Shown: piece by piece, positions 11,530-23,308 of the stretch
Layout: the number at the start of each line of letters is the position of its first letter
Numbering within the stretch: the stretch's first letter is position 1
Assembly (NCBI RefSeq): GCF_007655135.1
Contig: NC_045128.1
Coordinates: 18,694,811 to 18,758,810, forward strand
Reading direction: 5' to 3'
From: Punica granatum
Taxonomy: Eukaryota > Streptophyta > Magnoliopsida > Myrtales > Lythraceae
Length of the DNA: 64,000 nucleotides
The notes under the pieces: model-generated
Told to the model about the DNA's origin: nothing
Seen by the model: only the letters and a program-made list of their open reading frames with translations
Databases searched by the model: none
Translations under genes and position numbers: made by a program

Positions 11530-14500
11530 TGTCAGCACCCCATTTTGGCTCACCATTCCAAATTACATTATCAGCAATGATCCAAAACATGACTTGAGTA
11601 GAGTACAGAAAAAACGGCTCAACAGAGCGGGAAATCACTATTCATCCTTAAGTCAGCGAAATCGGGCAAACAACACATGGATATGACAAAAGGACTCCAG
11701 GGGTCATCAAGAAACAACAGAGTGACTAGAGAGCTCAACAATGTCCAAAACCGGCATTTTCAGTATATCACACGGACGGTACTATTTTCCGATAGTTCAC
11801 TCGATCGTCGGAAGATAGTCAATATTAGACTCCAAAAATGCACTCCAATGCCAAACAGATGAAAAGTGTCCCCAAAGGCATTTTGCAAATTATCTGCTCT
11901 ATACAGAACAACTTTCTGTATACAGACAACTTTTCAGTGGAAGTCCAAAAATGCCGGTTTCTCGGAGGAAAGTTAATTCCAAATATCTGACGCGGCCATG
12001 CCCCACAAGCATACATAGCATGAGCAGTGCTTCGAATTTTCTCTTAGAAGTCACACAGACACTTTAAATGACTTCCGAGCGGCAAAACAAGCATACCCTC
12101 TTCGGAAGAGCATAGCCGGAGACTGGTCTGATGGAATTACGGCGAACGAAGTTCATACCGCATTGCCCTGAAAACTCTAGCGGACATTCACAATTGGGCA
12201 AAACAGACAGTAAAACCCTTTTCAATTTCTCGAGTAACCTCCGAGGAGCAGAAACGGCCATTTTCAATAGAAATGCATATCCGGAGGTCCTTTTTACGGA
12301 AACTTGACGCCGGGTGTCTATCCTACACCATGCTAGCCTTCTCAGGGCTCAACGTGGAATCGTCAGAATAAATCTTACGACTCATCTAGACCTCCCGAGC
12401 AATGCTTTACAGGTCTTAGATACACTTTTCAAGTCCTTGGAGGTCTGATCTCGACAAACAGAGATTACAGTAATCTCCGGAGTGCCCAAGCAACTCAGAA
12501 ATCATTCTGAGAAATCCAGTTTCGGCCTCCTATGACGTCTCCAGCCCCACGTTAGCATTACTAGCTTAAGGGACAATTGTTCACGTTATCTGACAATTTA
12601 TGTCAAAATGACCAACGTGAGATGCAAACACAAGATATGCTGTTAGAAGCGGACAACTTCGCTCTGGTCACCTGCAATGAGCAAAACCGGCTTTCGAGCC
12701 TCATACGCTTCCGGGGCATTTCTCCATGAAAAATGCCAATCTCGGGCTCATTAAATCCGTTTCCTCGCGCATATCGATAATTCGACGTTCAATTCGAACC
12801 ATGAACTTCGAATGTGCGACCAAATACAGACCCGAGCTTTCTCCCGGTTTCTCATCTTCGGCCGTAGGACCCACGGGTTGCCCAAGGGCAACCATCCCTT
12901 GCCATTGCCGCCCTCTCCATTGCCTCTTGTCTGCTCTTGCACACTTGCACCAAAATATCTTCAAGTCGTCCAAGATTACACTCCAACTTCTCTTCCATGC
13001 CATTAATGCTTCTTGGCTCATCTTCATGAAGAATGCATGGAGGAGATTCATCCTTATCTTGCCTAGCAAATTCGGATCCCCATAAGCATGCCCTTAATCA
13101 AGCTTTTTCACACTTAATTGCACTTAAGCATAACCTATATATACTTTCTAAGTCATTAACTTGATCAGACACCTTCAAGCACTCTCTCTCTAGCATTTCT
13201 CACTCTTCAAAAGCTCTCAAACTCCATAGCAAACCGCAGCAAGCTTCAGCCATTTCCAGCAAGCAGAAACTAAGCAAAACCGGGCAAAGTCTTAAGTCGG
13301 AATCCATCCCGGCTTAAATCCAAACTTTACCAAACTTCATATCCCACATGTTTTTGACCCCCTCTATCCATTTCTGAACTTAGATTTTAAGTTTGAAGCC
13401 TCTAAACCATAGAACCAGCCTTGAACAAAATCTGGACAGATTTGGTCCTTCTCGGGTCAAAAATGACAAACCGGGTTTCAAGCCTTTCCAAGTCGGTTTG
13501 AGCTACCAAAACCCATCAAACACCTCCCCACACAACCCTAGGGTGTCAAGGAGTCAAGAAATCCAAGAAAAACCCGTCGGTCACCCGACAACTCTGGGAA
13601 CAAACAACGACCTCGGTCACCTAGAGGGGTCCCTTGGCTACCCAAGGCCGCCGACCTTGCCTCAAAATTCCATCGGGAGCCTCCGTGGCGACGTCCGACC
13701 CGATTTGTGCCAGTCGGGTCTGTCCAGTATTCCAGCCGGGTCTGTTTGGTGCCATTCGGGTCTGTTCAACGGAAAACAGCCCAAACCCGACCTATCATCG
13801 GTCCAACCCGACTCTTGAAGGTCCCATCCCGCATCTCGGGACTAGGTATGACCATTCCCGACTTAGAGGAGCTAGAACTTTTACATTCTTGTTGCGTTTA
13901 TGGAGTTATATGGGATTTTATGTATGTTTTATCTTCAAGTTTTAATCTTTATGCATTTTCCATGTTATATCATGCATATTTATCCTTGATTTATATGCTA
14001 GCATGTCGGGAAACACTTGGATCGTAGTCGAGAAGAACATCCCGACCCGGGAAAGGCAAAGAGCTCATGGGTTTCCCTCCAAGGGAGGTGACCGAATGCT
14101 CTCTTGCTCCTTTCGGGCAAGAAACGATCTTCTTGACCCGATCCAAGTTTGATTCCCGAGTTTCATCGTATTTTCTCACGTGCATGAAGTCGGTATTGTT
14201 TTATCGATTCCTTAAATAACTTGTTTGTGCATGTTTCCATGTTCGAATGCGTTATTCAAATCATGGCAATACCGACTTTCGTTTAATCGTGTCATTTATA
14301 ATGTTTGTCGTTTAAGCATGCGAGAAATGATTCGAAACAAGACGGGGAAACCTCGTGGAACCCCATTCGGGCCATGGGACCTCTCGGCTATCTCCAAGGA
14401 GAAGTAACCGAGAGCCTCTTAGACTCGTACGGGTTGCATGAGGCTTCCTCTTCCCATTTTAAGTCCGTTCTCGGCTTTCGCATAATTTGCAATTTACATT

Positions 14501-16541
14501 ATCGCCACAATATCGCATGAAAATGTTTTTTCAAAACAAAGCATGCATGGATTTGGGTATCGATAACTCATTCGGGTCCATTCGGTTACGAGGGTAGTTT
14601 CGGTCATTGGACCAAATTATCCTCGATCCTTATGGAATCGTCTTGGTCGTCGAGTCGCGAATCGTTTTCACAATTAATGCATTCGGCATAACCCTTAAGC
14701 ATTAATTCCATAAACGGGTTAATCGGGACGCTCACATGATTAAACCCACTTCACACTGATAAAGTTTACACGAATTGGCCATTAACTGATAACTCGCGTC
14801 GATGAGTTGTCAAATGACGTTGGTGCCCTTTTCAAATTTATCAATTTCAAAACCCGAAACGCGCGGTCTGATGTAGCATGGACGTCTGAAAAGGGCTTTT
14901 GTGTCTCAACTTGAGTTTTTACCTAATTCCAAGTAACTTAGGTTAAGATGCAGAAGATCTTTCTAGATCACTTCCGGGCAGATCGACCGGATCTTTGGCT
15001 TTTTCGGGGTTCTTGCACAACCCTGGAAGATCCAGGGAATTGGTCGACACCGGCTACAGGCCGAGTGGCCCGCACTGCGATGTTTCCCCTTTTCTAAAAA
15101 CAATTTTCAAATAAAGGGCAAAATCGTCTTTTCACAATTCAGCGACACCCTTAAGGTTAGCATGACAGAAACACTACAATACGGGATAAGAACGAGCTAC
15201 CTGTTCAGGTGCAGGTTCATCTGCATAGCCTTTTCTTATCTAACTAATGAGTTTCTGTCATCCTAACATAGACTCGGGTAACTAGAACGGTTATCTCTGT
15301 CAGAAAACATGCAAAATGCTGATTAACCTTTCACTCGACCTAACCAAACACTAAATAATGGTTAGGAGGAATTCTAGATTCCAAATCTAGAGTCAAAACA
15401 CGAGTTTGGCTAATTCAGTGGAAATTCAGTGTCACAATACAGAACAACTGTAAAAGCAATCCACACACATGAGATTTGACTCTCTTTGTCAAGTTCTCAA
15501 AACAAAGCCGAATGCTAAAACATTGGCACGTGCTTGTTTGTCTAGGGTAGGATTTGCATGCCAAAATACCTCGGATTAACAACTTATTAAAACACGTACA
15601 CTCGATAATAACAAACACCTTGTCTGTTATTTACATGCTGCGTGTTATCTTTCCGCACCTGTTTGCCATGCGGGTTGAGCGTGATCCCTAGGCCGAATAA
15701 TATTAGGATTCAACGCCCTAATCATCGAGCACAGGGTTCAACACCCCAATCAACACTCACAGGGTCCAACGCCCTATTCAGTGAGAGCGTCCATTGAGTT
15801 TCAGTTCTTCGGTCTTTTCCCTAAACTCACGGTGAGTTAGAGTGGAATAATAACCGAACGCGAAACGACTGGAATTCGACCCTTTTGTAATTGTATTTAT
15901 TGTCTTCGAGAGCATTGTAAGGACTTTTATTTTGTACATTTGTTCTGTAAAAATTCCAGTCGGTGAGCTAACGGTCCGAGAGTCGAATTAATCGAATCGG
16001 TTTAATGCTTGCCCGGATACAAGTAAATCCAAGAACTCGTGGTTCTGGTTCACGCAGGGATTCAACCTCCATGGTTCGATGAACTGTAACGCAAGATTGT
16101 GAACCAACTCCTCGACATACGGGTTTACTTCTCTCTCGGCTTCTCAACCGACATCGTTTAGTTCACCGAATCTCCGGTGTCAAAACGTGCGAGCCGAGTT
16201 CAGCTTAATTCATGCGGTAAATCATAAAACATGCAAGCCTAGAAAACCAGAGTACCGAAATGGCGTGCGGGATATAGGCCTGCACGTAACATGAAACCCC
16301 GAACACGGACTTTCCAGTTCCGCACAGACTAATGACCTTAACGACAAACTAGGTGTTCCATACCCCTAGACCCGGGTAACTTATCCGCCCTCGACCTTCG
16401 GGTCATAAAATGATAAGTGGCGACTCCTTCTCTCACGCGTGTCCGTCACGCGTCCCCACGGGAAGGTGGACACTCCCATGCCGCGCGATGCAAAAGCGCG
16501 CAATGCGGGCCCCAACGAGAGTCCACATTCGGGTCCGTACA
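11530..16541 (+). repeat. Element C 3' LTR
   Basis: It starts TGTCAGCACCCC and ends GTCCGTACA, 5012 bp. It pairs with 1-4998 but lacks about 278 bp present at 1760-2037 of the 5' copy. The TATA-like box is at 13136-13143 and the tRNA-Arg-like decamer at 16418-16427. The second hairpin here has one stem base changed (GGTCA). Confidence 0.95.
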
Positions 16542-16546
16542 ACGCC
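16542..16546. other. Right target duplication of C (one copy visible)
   Basis: ACGCC follows the LTR end, and D's reversed gag resumes here. The left copy lies outside the window, so this rests on the 5-bp rule seen for A and B. Confidence 0.55.
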
Positions 16547-18895
16547 GAATTGTTGCTCAAGGTTCCCGACGCCTCCCTCATAGGTCCAGGGGACCCTATC
16601 GTCCGAGTATGGCTCCTGGGCAGGAATATCTATGCAAGCGGGGCAGGAGGTGCGTCAATCCCGGCGAACCTAACTGCGGCTTCTGCTGGTACGTACTTAA
16701 TCACAAAGGGGGAGGGCCAACCTTGCTCGCCTTCGCCCTCGCCTGATGTGCACACGGTGATCATGTTGATGGAGGGCCCCTGAGCCGGTCCATGGTCGGG
16801 GAGGGGATTAACCTACACGTTCGGAGACCTTACAGCATTGAACACGAGCTCCTTCGCATCCATCATCTCTTGGATCTTCTCCCTTAACTTCCAGCAATTG
16901 TCTAGGGTGTGTCCTGGTGCCCCTCGGTGGTACTCGCATTGCTTGCTCTGATCTTGGATAGTTGGATCGAAGTTCGGGCTGGGTGCTGTTGTCCCAACCT
17001 TGTCACGAATCTGCCGATAGATGTGGGAAAGTGGGACCGGCAGGGCCGGGTATTGTCTGCGGGATCGTGGTTGCGCTGCACCGCCCTGTTGACCTTGCGA
17101 GAGCGGGGCCCGTTGTGTCGGCTGAGAAGTCCTAGAAGCCGGAGGTTGGTATTGAGGGGCTTGGGATGGAGCAGGGGCATAATGGTGGACGACGGGCGAC
17201 GACACCGTAGGTTGGGGTGGAGGCGGTAGTGCGGAATAGTAGATTGGTTGGGTAGGGGGTTGAGGCCGATATTGAGGTGCATGCGGGGCATAGGAGGGAG
17301 CTACGGGAGGCGCCGCCGTGAAGTTCATCAAATAATGCTGGGAGGCCTGTTGTGCCGCGTTGACGGTGTTTACCAATACTTCCTTCCCCCTTCTCCCGCT
17401 GGAAGATGATGATGTCGCGGGGACCTTCTTCGATGACTCCTCTCCTTTGTTAGTGGGGTCCTCCATCCTTCCGAGCTTGATTCCCAAATCCAGCTTCTTC
17501 CCGGCCTCGATGAGGTCGAAGAATGACGAAGTGTGTGCCAACAAGTGTGAATAGTACACTCCTCTCAGTATGGAGTGGAACAACTGGATCTGTTGTGCCT
17601 CGTTGATCAAGGGGATGTGCTTTGCTGCTTGGGCACGCCACTTGGCAGCATATTCCTCGAACTTTTGGCCCCGCGCCATTTCTTTCGTGCTCAGCTCCAG
17701 AAGGGTGGGAGGCGTCTCCGCGCAATATCGGTATTGGTCGATGAACTTCCGAGAGAGATCCTCCCACGTCGGGATGTCCTCAGCCTTCAGCAACATGAAC
17801 CAATCGAGGGCCAATCCCGACAGGCTATCTTGGAAGGAGTGGATGACAAACTCCTCGTATTCCCAACATTGTAGCATCTTCCCTCGGTAATGGCGGAGGT
17901 GGTGGCGTGGATCCGTCGTGCCCTCATAAGTCTTGAATTCCGGGATCTTGAACTTCGGGGGCAGCCGCATGCCCGGGAATAGGTTGCAGTCGCCGTGGCG
18001 CGTGTCGGGACGAGCATCACCCGCTTGTAGGGCCCGTATCGTTTCTTCCATCCTCTTGAGCCTTCGCTCCTGTTAGGCATCAGCCTCGGGGAAGAAATGC
18101 GTCGGCGAGGCGAACTGGGCCGCATGATTCGGTGTGCCCGGTTCGTGGAAGGTGGTGTTTATGGGGGGCGGTGCCTTGTAGGAGAGGCCGGCGTGAGGTT
18201 GTAGGGACGGATAGGGAGGAAGCTCCGTGGCTTGAAGGTGAGTTGGAGCAGGTGCGCTGGACGCCGGGAAAACCATCGGCGGAGGTACTGTGTAGGCCAT
18301 AGCCGGGGCCGGTATGGAAACGGACGGAGGTGCGGACAGGATGTGCTCCGAGGATAGGAAGGTCGCCGGTGGAAGAGGGACGGCCGTGGGGGGCCGGCGG
18401 CGGCGGAAATTGGTTGGTGAAGGGGTGAACTACGGACGCGAGCAGTGTTGGTGGCACGGGCACCTCCGTGTTCTCCGGGGTTTGAGTTGGTGGAGCCCAT
18501 GGGGTTGGGTCGGCCGTCATCCCCGGCCCCGGCGGAGGTGTGGAGCTCGAGGAGGCCCGGTTAGGTCCTCTGAGCAGGGCGAGCAGCTCTGCCATGTTGG
18601 TGGCCATTTGGTTGATCGTGCCCTCGAGTGCCGCAATGCGGGCTTGGTCGTCGGTAGCGGCGGAAGTTAGTGAGGCCGGTGGCAAAGGCGCTCTTGAAGA
18701 CGCCGGGGGCGGGAGATGTGTTGGAAGGGCGCCGAAATATGCGGGGAGTATGCCTGCAGGAGTGAGAGGCGGCGGAGCATGTGTTGGAGGTGGTTGAGAG
18801 AGGGTCGGGACCGAAGGGTTGACTTCTTCGGAAGCATCGACATGATCCCCTTCCGCCATCCTGAGACGCTGACGAGTTGGGTAGCGGTGTGACAC
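16547..18895 (-). pseudogene. gag: Element D gag with start of the protease linker, broken
   Basis: Gag forms the virus-like particle shell and binds element RNA. From the ATG at 18895 there is a proline-rich N-terminus with a short coiled segment (IAALEGTINQMATNMAELL), then a retrotransposon gag core (about 17940-17520, with WEYEEFVIHSFQDSLSG) and a zinc knuckle near 16960-16900 with C, H, H and C spaced as CEYHRGAPGHTLDNC. Breaks: a frameshift near the G run at 18387-18392, TAA at 18073-18075, TAG at 16813-16815 where A has CAG, and a second frameshift near the G run at about 16640-16643. The reading ends at C's insertion. Family assignment rests on clear similarity to A's gag and on the zinc knuckle. 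Confidence 0.88.
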
Positions 18896-19173
18896 CAGTT
18901 GTGATCACCTAATTCCAAGAATGTGTAAGGGCAAACATCGATATCTCAAACGATAAGTACGGAATAAATAAAATGACAAGATGTATGAGATGCATGAGTT
19001 TTCAAAACGCTAATGTCATTACATTGATCAGCTTCAAGTTCCACAGTTTTTACAAAATAGAACGTACGAAAGAAAAAGGAACATAAACGTAAAGCTGACA
19101 TCCCTTGGCGCTCGGTGGCCGCTTGAAAGCGGCGTAGGTCCGAGCGAGGACAAAATGGGCGCATTCGCTAATC
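18896..19173 (-). other. ORF1-gag spacer of D
   Basis: About 280 bp without a frame. It includes a TTTTGAAAACTCATGCATCTC segment like that found downstream of ORF1 in A and B. Confidence 0.5.
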
Positions 19174-20673
19174 CTAGGGGTGGGCGAGGTTGCGCGCCCT
19201 TTTGTGCACTCGATCCAACTCCGCGCTTAAACGGGCCATCTCCCGATCTAGGTGTGCGACCCGGGCGCGTGCTCGAGTCAGCTCTGTCTGAAGTTCCCTG
19301 TAGTCCGTGACCTCTGCGCGGGAATCAACAAGCTCGCAACGGAGCCTATCTCGTTCTTCCCTGATGGCCCGTAGTTCCGCGTGCATGGCCGCTTGGATGG
19401 AGCTTTCGGCTTCGGGGGCGAGGGTGGATGTCGCGCGGGGAGTCGGGGCGGCCTGGGATCGTTGCGGCGGTGCCAATCCCCGTGCATAGAACCGAGCCAC
19501 GTATGCTGATGTGGCGGAGAATGCTCGTTCGTCGTCGGTGGGGTGTTCGGGGAAGTACAGACGCTGTATGATGCTAGCATCTCGTTGGCGGCAAATCTCT
19601 CGAATCTGTACGAATCTTGCGGGGGCCGTGGATGTAGAGTCGGCCCACTGGATGCGGAAAGGTAGACGGTCCGCCTCGGTGGGAATGTCCTGTAGGCCGC
19701 CGAGCTGTCTGATTACCCGGCTGGGGAATATGAGTGTGCTCCCCAAATGGCTGAGAAGGGGGACTCCCACAATTTCGGGACATCCTGTGATCATGGGGCA
19801 GCCGGGGTTCCATCGAGCGACCCATAAGAAGCGTGCGAGCGTCAACTCACGCCAAAAACGCCTCCATTCCGAGAAACTGTGCTCGAGAGGTGGGATGACC
19901 GATACCAGGCGCTCGATCAGCGAACGCTCGTCGGCGACGTAGGAGAACGGGTGTGATGAGCAAAAGGGGCGGATATGGGCGAGAAGCCAAATCTGAAGTA
20001 GGTGCGGGGATCCCCCCATCCTGCCGCGCCGAACCTCCCTAACATAGTCAAGAGACCGGACGGTCTCGGCTAATAAAGCCTCCACATAACTATGGCCTCC
20101 CTTCGCTTGGAGGACGACTTGGGCTATAGCCCCATCAATGAGGTTTGGCGAGTACGGAAACAGGAGAGTGCCAAAGACCAAGAGCAGGAATCCATGGCAG
20201 GCATCGCGCTGATAGGAAGCCGTTATAGGTGTCATTGCGCGAAGAAGTGTCCAATCGGAGAGCCACGCGATCCTGATGCCTTGATCCCACCTCTCATGAA
20301 GCTCCTCGTGGATGTCTTGAGCGGGTATGTGGAGGAGAGTGGAGAGCTGACCCTGGACGGTTGTGAATGGATTAGGCACGAAGATGCCGTGGGTCGTGGG
20401 CGTAGGCCTCTGGATGAGTGCCGTGTACTCCTCGATCGTAGGGGCTAACTCCGTCCCCTGGAAATTGAATACCGCGTGCTCGGGATCCCAAAATTCGACG
20501 GCGGTCCTCAAGAAGATCCAATCCACCGGGGTCTCGGTGAACATAACCACGTCTCCGATGATGCCCTGGATGAATGCGTGGTCCACCGGTCGGAGAGTCC
20601 TCCAAATGCGCATGATGTCTTGCCTTGGTGGCGTGATTGCTTCGAGTCTGAGACCGGGAGCCGGGCGGTCCAT
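19174..20673 (-). CDS. ORF1 of element D, plant-mobile-domain-like protein
   Basis: Intact frame of 499 residues from ATG at 20673. Ogre-type elements carry such an extra ORF upstream of gag; its function is unknown. The N-terminal part contains the block FWDPEHAVFNFQGTELAPT (about residues 83-101), which I recognise from plant DUF7745/plant-mobile-domain-like proteins. The C-terminal 90 residues are rich in E, R and L (from about residue 410) and look like a coiled coil. It is clearly homologous to A's ORF1 along its length. The start is the first ATG, about 600 bp from the primer site. It remains fully open although D's gag has four lesions. Expression today is doubtful because the LTR is split by A. 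Confidence 0.85.
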   Translation of the reverse strand: MDRPAPGLRLEAITPPRQDIMRIWRTLRPVDHAFIQGIIGDVVMFTETPVDWIFLRTAVEFWDPEHAVFNFQGTELAPTIEEYTALIQRPTPTTHGIFVPNPFTTVQGQLSTLLHIPAQDIHEELHERWDQGIRIAWLSDWTLLRAMTPITASYQRDACHGFLLLVFGTLLFPYSPNLIDGAIAQVVLQAKGGHSYVEALLAETVRSLDYVREVRRGRMGGSPHLLQIWLLAHIRPFCSSHPFSYVADERSLIERLVSVIPPLEHSFSEWRRFWRELTLARFLWVARWNPGCPMITGCPEIVGVPLLSHLGSTLIFPSRVIRQLGGLQDIPTEADRLPFRIQWADSTSTAPARFVQIREICRQRDASIIQRLYFPEHPTDDERAFSATSAYVARFYARGLAPPQRSQAAPTPRATSTLAPEAESSIQAAMHAELRAIREERDRLRCELVDSRAEVTDYRELQTELTRARARVAHLDREMARLSAELDRVHKRARNLAHP

Positions 20674-21270
20674 CCTTACTTGGATGGAGGAGATGCCGGC
20701 TTAACGTTTTAAGAATCAAATCAATGCAATGTCCTAAGTTTTTTTTTTTTTTCAAAAAAAATGTATGCAGTGCAAAAAGGTAAACTATAGTCGTGTTTTT
20801 TACAGTATACATCGCTCTTTCTTACAAGAACAACAAAATGCCCGTCCTAACAAAAAAACTACGGGCCGACTCAAGGACTCGACTTTTGGGTCGGTTGACG
20901 GCATGGAGGCAAAAATTGGTCCAGCATGACGGTCCCTGTGTATGCATGGTTTCTGGTGCTATTGGGAGAACCGCTAACTATGGATGGGGGCTCCCGACTC
21001 AAGGGTGTGAATTCCTTGAAATCGAGCAAGGATCTTTGGGGGCCGGTTCGGTGGCATAGCCGACTCGATCTGTTCCCTTACTCGGAACCTCTGACTAACC
21101 TAGCTTCCTATATTGGTGCCCGTGGGATGTCGGACAAGGTACCTAAGAACCCGCTAGAATGATGGGATGCAAGTGCAAGAAGTGATGGTGCTTGAAAATA
21201 AATGTACGGAAAGCGGTAAATAGACACGCAAGCAAGCAACCGGAAACGAGCCCGAACCCTCTAAGATCAT
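20674..21270 (-). other. Untranslated leader of D
   Basis: It contains the conserved leader block (about 21110-20980) shared with A, B and C, and a second part (about 20975-20840) shared closely with C. A T run of 14 (20740-20753) reads as an A run on D's strand. Confidence 0.6.
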
Positions 21271-21288
21271 TCCCCAGTGGAGTCGCCA
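21271..21288 (-). other. Primer-binding site (tRNA-Arg), element D
   Basis: On the minus strand it reads TGGCGACTCCACTGGGGA, 3 bp after the LTR end at 21292. It is identical to the sites of A, B and C. Confidence 0.92.
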
Positions 21289-21291
21289 ATC

Positions 21292-23308
21292 TGTGCGCAC
21301 CCGAATTTCATCTCGTCGGGGCACGCATGCGCGCGCCTATGCAACGTCCCATTTGCCCATTTGTGAGATTCTTCGGTGATTATTGTTCCACATTGCGGTT
21401 ACGGTTTTAACGGGAAGCATCCGGGTCTAACATGTCTAATGAGTAATGAACGTGTAGACAACAAATAAAAGGAGGCGTAATTACGAACAATTCCAAGGAT
21501 CAATTTCGGAACAACGAAGAGACCAACTGAGGTTCCAGGGAGGTCACGGATGATTCGACCACCTCTCAAGGATGAATGGCCGAATACTCCTTGACCCGAT
21601 TCGAGTTTCGGTGGGTCTTTCATGTCATTCCTAATCAGCCATTGCCTGCAACGAACGACATACGCATAAAGACGACATATGTTTCATTAGATTGACATTA
21701 TCGTAACACCAATTTACGCAAATAAACACACAAGACATTCAAAACATCGTGTTCACGAAATCAACAAACAATTTTATTCAATTTCATGATAGGATCAAGG
21801 GTGGTGCGCGGGAATCATGCGGTCTCGAGGAAAGGAGAGCTCGAAGGCCTCGGGCACACCAAGGAGCCTCACGGCCCCTATTGCAAAGGGGATGGCCGTG
21901 GGTTCCTTGGCATGGTTGAGCCCTTCTCGAGCTCTTCTTCCTTGATCCCGTATTCCTCATTTAATCACGTTTAGCCATGGTCACAATCATATAAAACCGT
22001 GCTGAATACACACGAATAAAAGCGTTCAAACGAGAACAACAACACGGTATCATTTCAACTAATAACGAAACGGGTAAAACACGGGAATCGACCCGTCTCA
22101 TGGTGGAAGAAAGCCTTCCGGACTCGTGTGGTCCAAGGAAGCTCTCGGCCACACTCCATCAAGGAGGGCCGTGAGCTTTCATGGCTCACACTAGTCGAGA
22201 GAGTTTCTTTGGCCCCGATTCGGAACGTTTCCCGTCATGTTAATATGTTACATACGATTAATGATAAAAACAACGTAGGAACCGACCCTTTTCGGAAGGG
22301 GGGAGACCACCCTAGCCTCGGGTGGGCCAAGGGACTCACGGGTCTCTCCCTAGAGACTTGGCCGTGAGTCCCATGGCTCAATCCGTGGCCAAGGGAGCCT
22401 CTCCCGTCCGGATCCGAGCCGTTTCCCGTCATGGCACGCAAGCTTAAGCATCATATGAACATGGCATGGTCGTGCATAGGGATATAATGGACGCACGTTG
22501 CATGGAAGTGCATGGGAGACATAGATTCGGAAGAAAAGAGCAAGCTTTCATACATCCGACTTCTTTAAACCATATAAACGTCTCATATAAGCAAGCGTCG
22601 AAGATCCTAACTTCTCTAAGTTGTAGAGGGATGTTACCTAGCCCCGATGTATGAGGAAAAGAGTCGGGGAAGTGGCCGTGGGAGTCGCAAGACTCGGGTA
22701 GACGGCTGCGGGTGAGAGACCCGAGAGTTGACAGCCACAGCAGTTCGGGGAAAAACGGGTCGGCACGCGAGCTCCGGGCACGGCACGGTGCAAGGTCGGG
22801 CTCGTTGGGCTCCTTAGGGGCAGATCTAGGCGTTCGTGAAAGGTCCCAAACGTCCCGAGGCCTAGACAAACCCGAAATAGTGAGATAAAACCCGGTAAAA
22901 AAAATAAGAACCCGCTAGAAAGGAATCGGATGAAACGGAGGTTGTGCACGGTTGGTCGGCCCTCGGACCGCGACCACCTCTTCACGGGGGAGAGTGAGGG
23001 TTGTGAGGACCCCTTTGAACGTGATAGCACGACTCGCCGAAGTCGTGGGAAGAAATGGCACGTTGTGGAGGCTCGGTGCACTCGTCTAGTGCCTAGGGAC
23101 CCGATTGCACTTTCGGCTGGAACGTGATGTTGGGGATCTCAAATGGAAAATCTAAGCCCAGAAACGGACTTAGGGGGTGGAAAATATGTAGGCTAGGAAG
23201 TTTGGTGATTTTTGGCTTAAGTCGGGTCGGGTGGTCAACGGGATACCGGGTGGTTTTCCAGCGATTTTGGCCGGTTTCGGCCTTGGCAAGGGCCGGACGA
23301 GTTGGAGG
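21292..23308 (-). repeat. Element D 5' LTR, inner (3') part
   Basis: Reading on the minus strand, this continues the LTR interrupted by A and ends in GGGTGCGCACA. The full LTR would be about 3.35 kb. It lacks the hairpin and tRNA-like-decamer block seen in A, B, C and F: the wording jumps from the AATAATCACCGAA region to the terminal CCCCGACGAG part, suggesting a deletion of about 600 bp. No genes are visible. Confidence 0.85.
23304..23308. other. Left target duplication of A
   Basis: GGAGG, repeated exactly at 59714-59718. Confidence 0.93.

Larger units (their letters stand above)
1..16541 (+). mobile_element. Element C: non-autonomous Ogre/Tat-like LTR retrotransposon, left end outside window
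   Basis: Two long direct repeats (1-4998 and 11530-16541) flank an internal region that begins with a tRNA-Arg primer site and ends with a polypurine tract, which defines an LTR retrotransposon. Base 1 of the window corresponds to base 294 of the 3' LTR, so about 293 bp of the 5' LTR and the left target duplication are missing. The 6.5-kb interior has no gag, protease, RT or integrase. It holds a leader, three tandem-repeat blocks and structured noncoding DNA, most of it shared with element B. C sits inside the gag of element D, which resumes in reverse orientation after 16546. It must have been mobilised in trans, as known for large retrotransposon derivatives (LARDs). Confidence 0.9.

Noticed and set aside
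9975..11580. Open frames of 263 and 385 codons in the 46-bp array
   Set aside because: Tandem-repeat translation with repeating peptides and no domain.
16909..17229. Plus-strand frames opposite D's gag (for example 16909-17229 and 18314-18670)
   Set aside because: Antisense shadows of the GC-rich gag; no similarity to known proteins recognised.
20740..20753. Poly-A tail of a LINE or processed gene
   Set aside because: The T run lies inside D's leader between primer site and ORF1, with collinear leader sequence on both sides and no target duplication seen.
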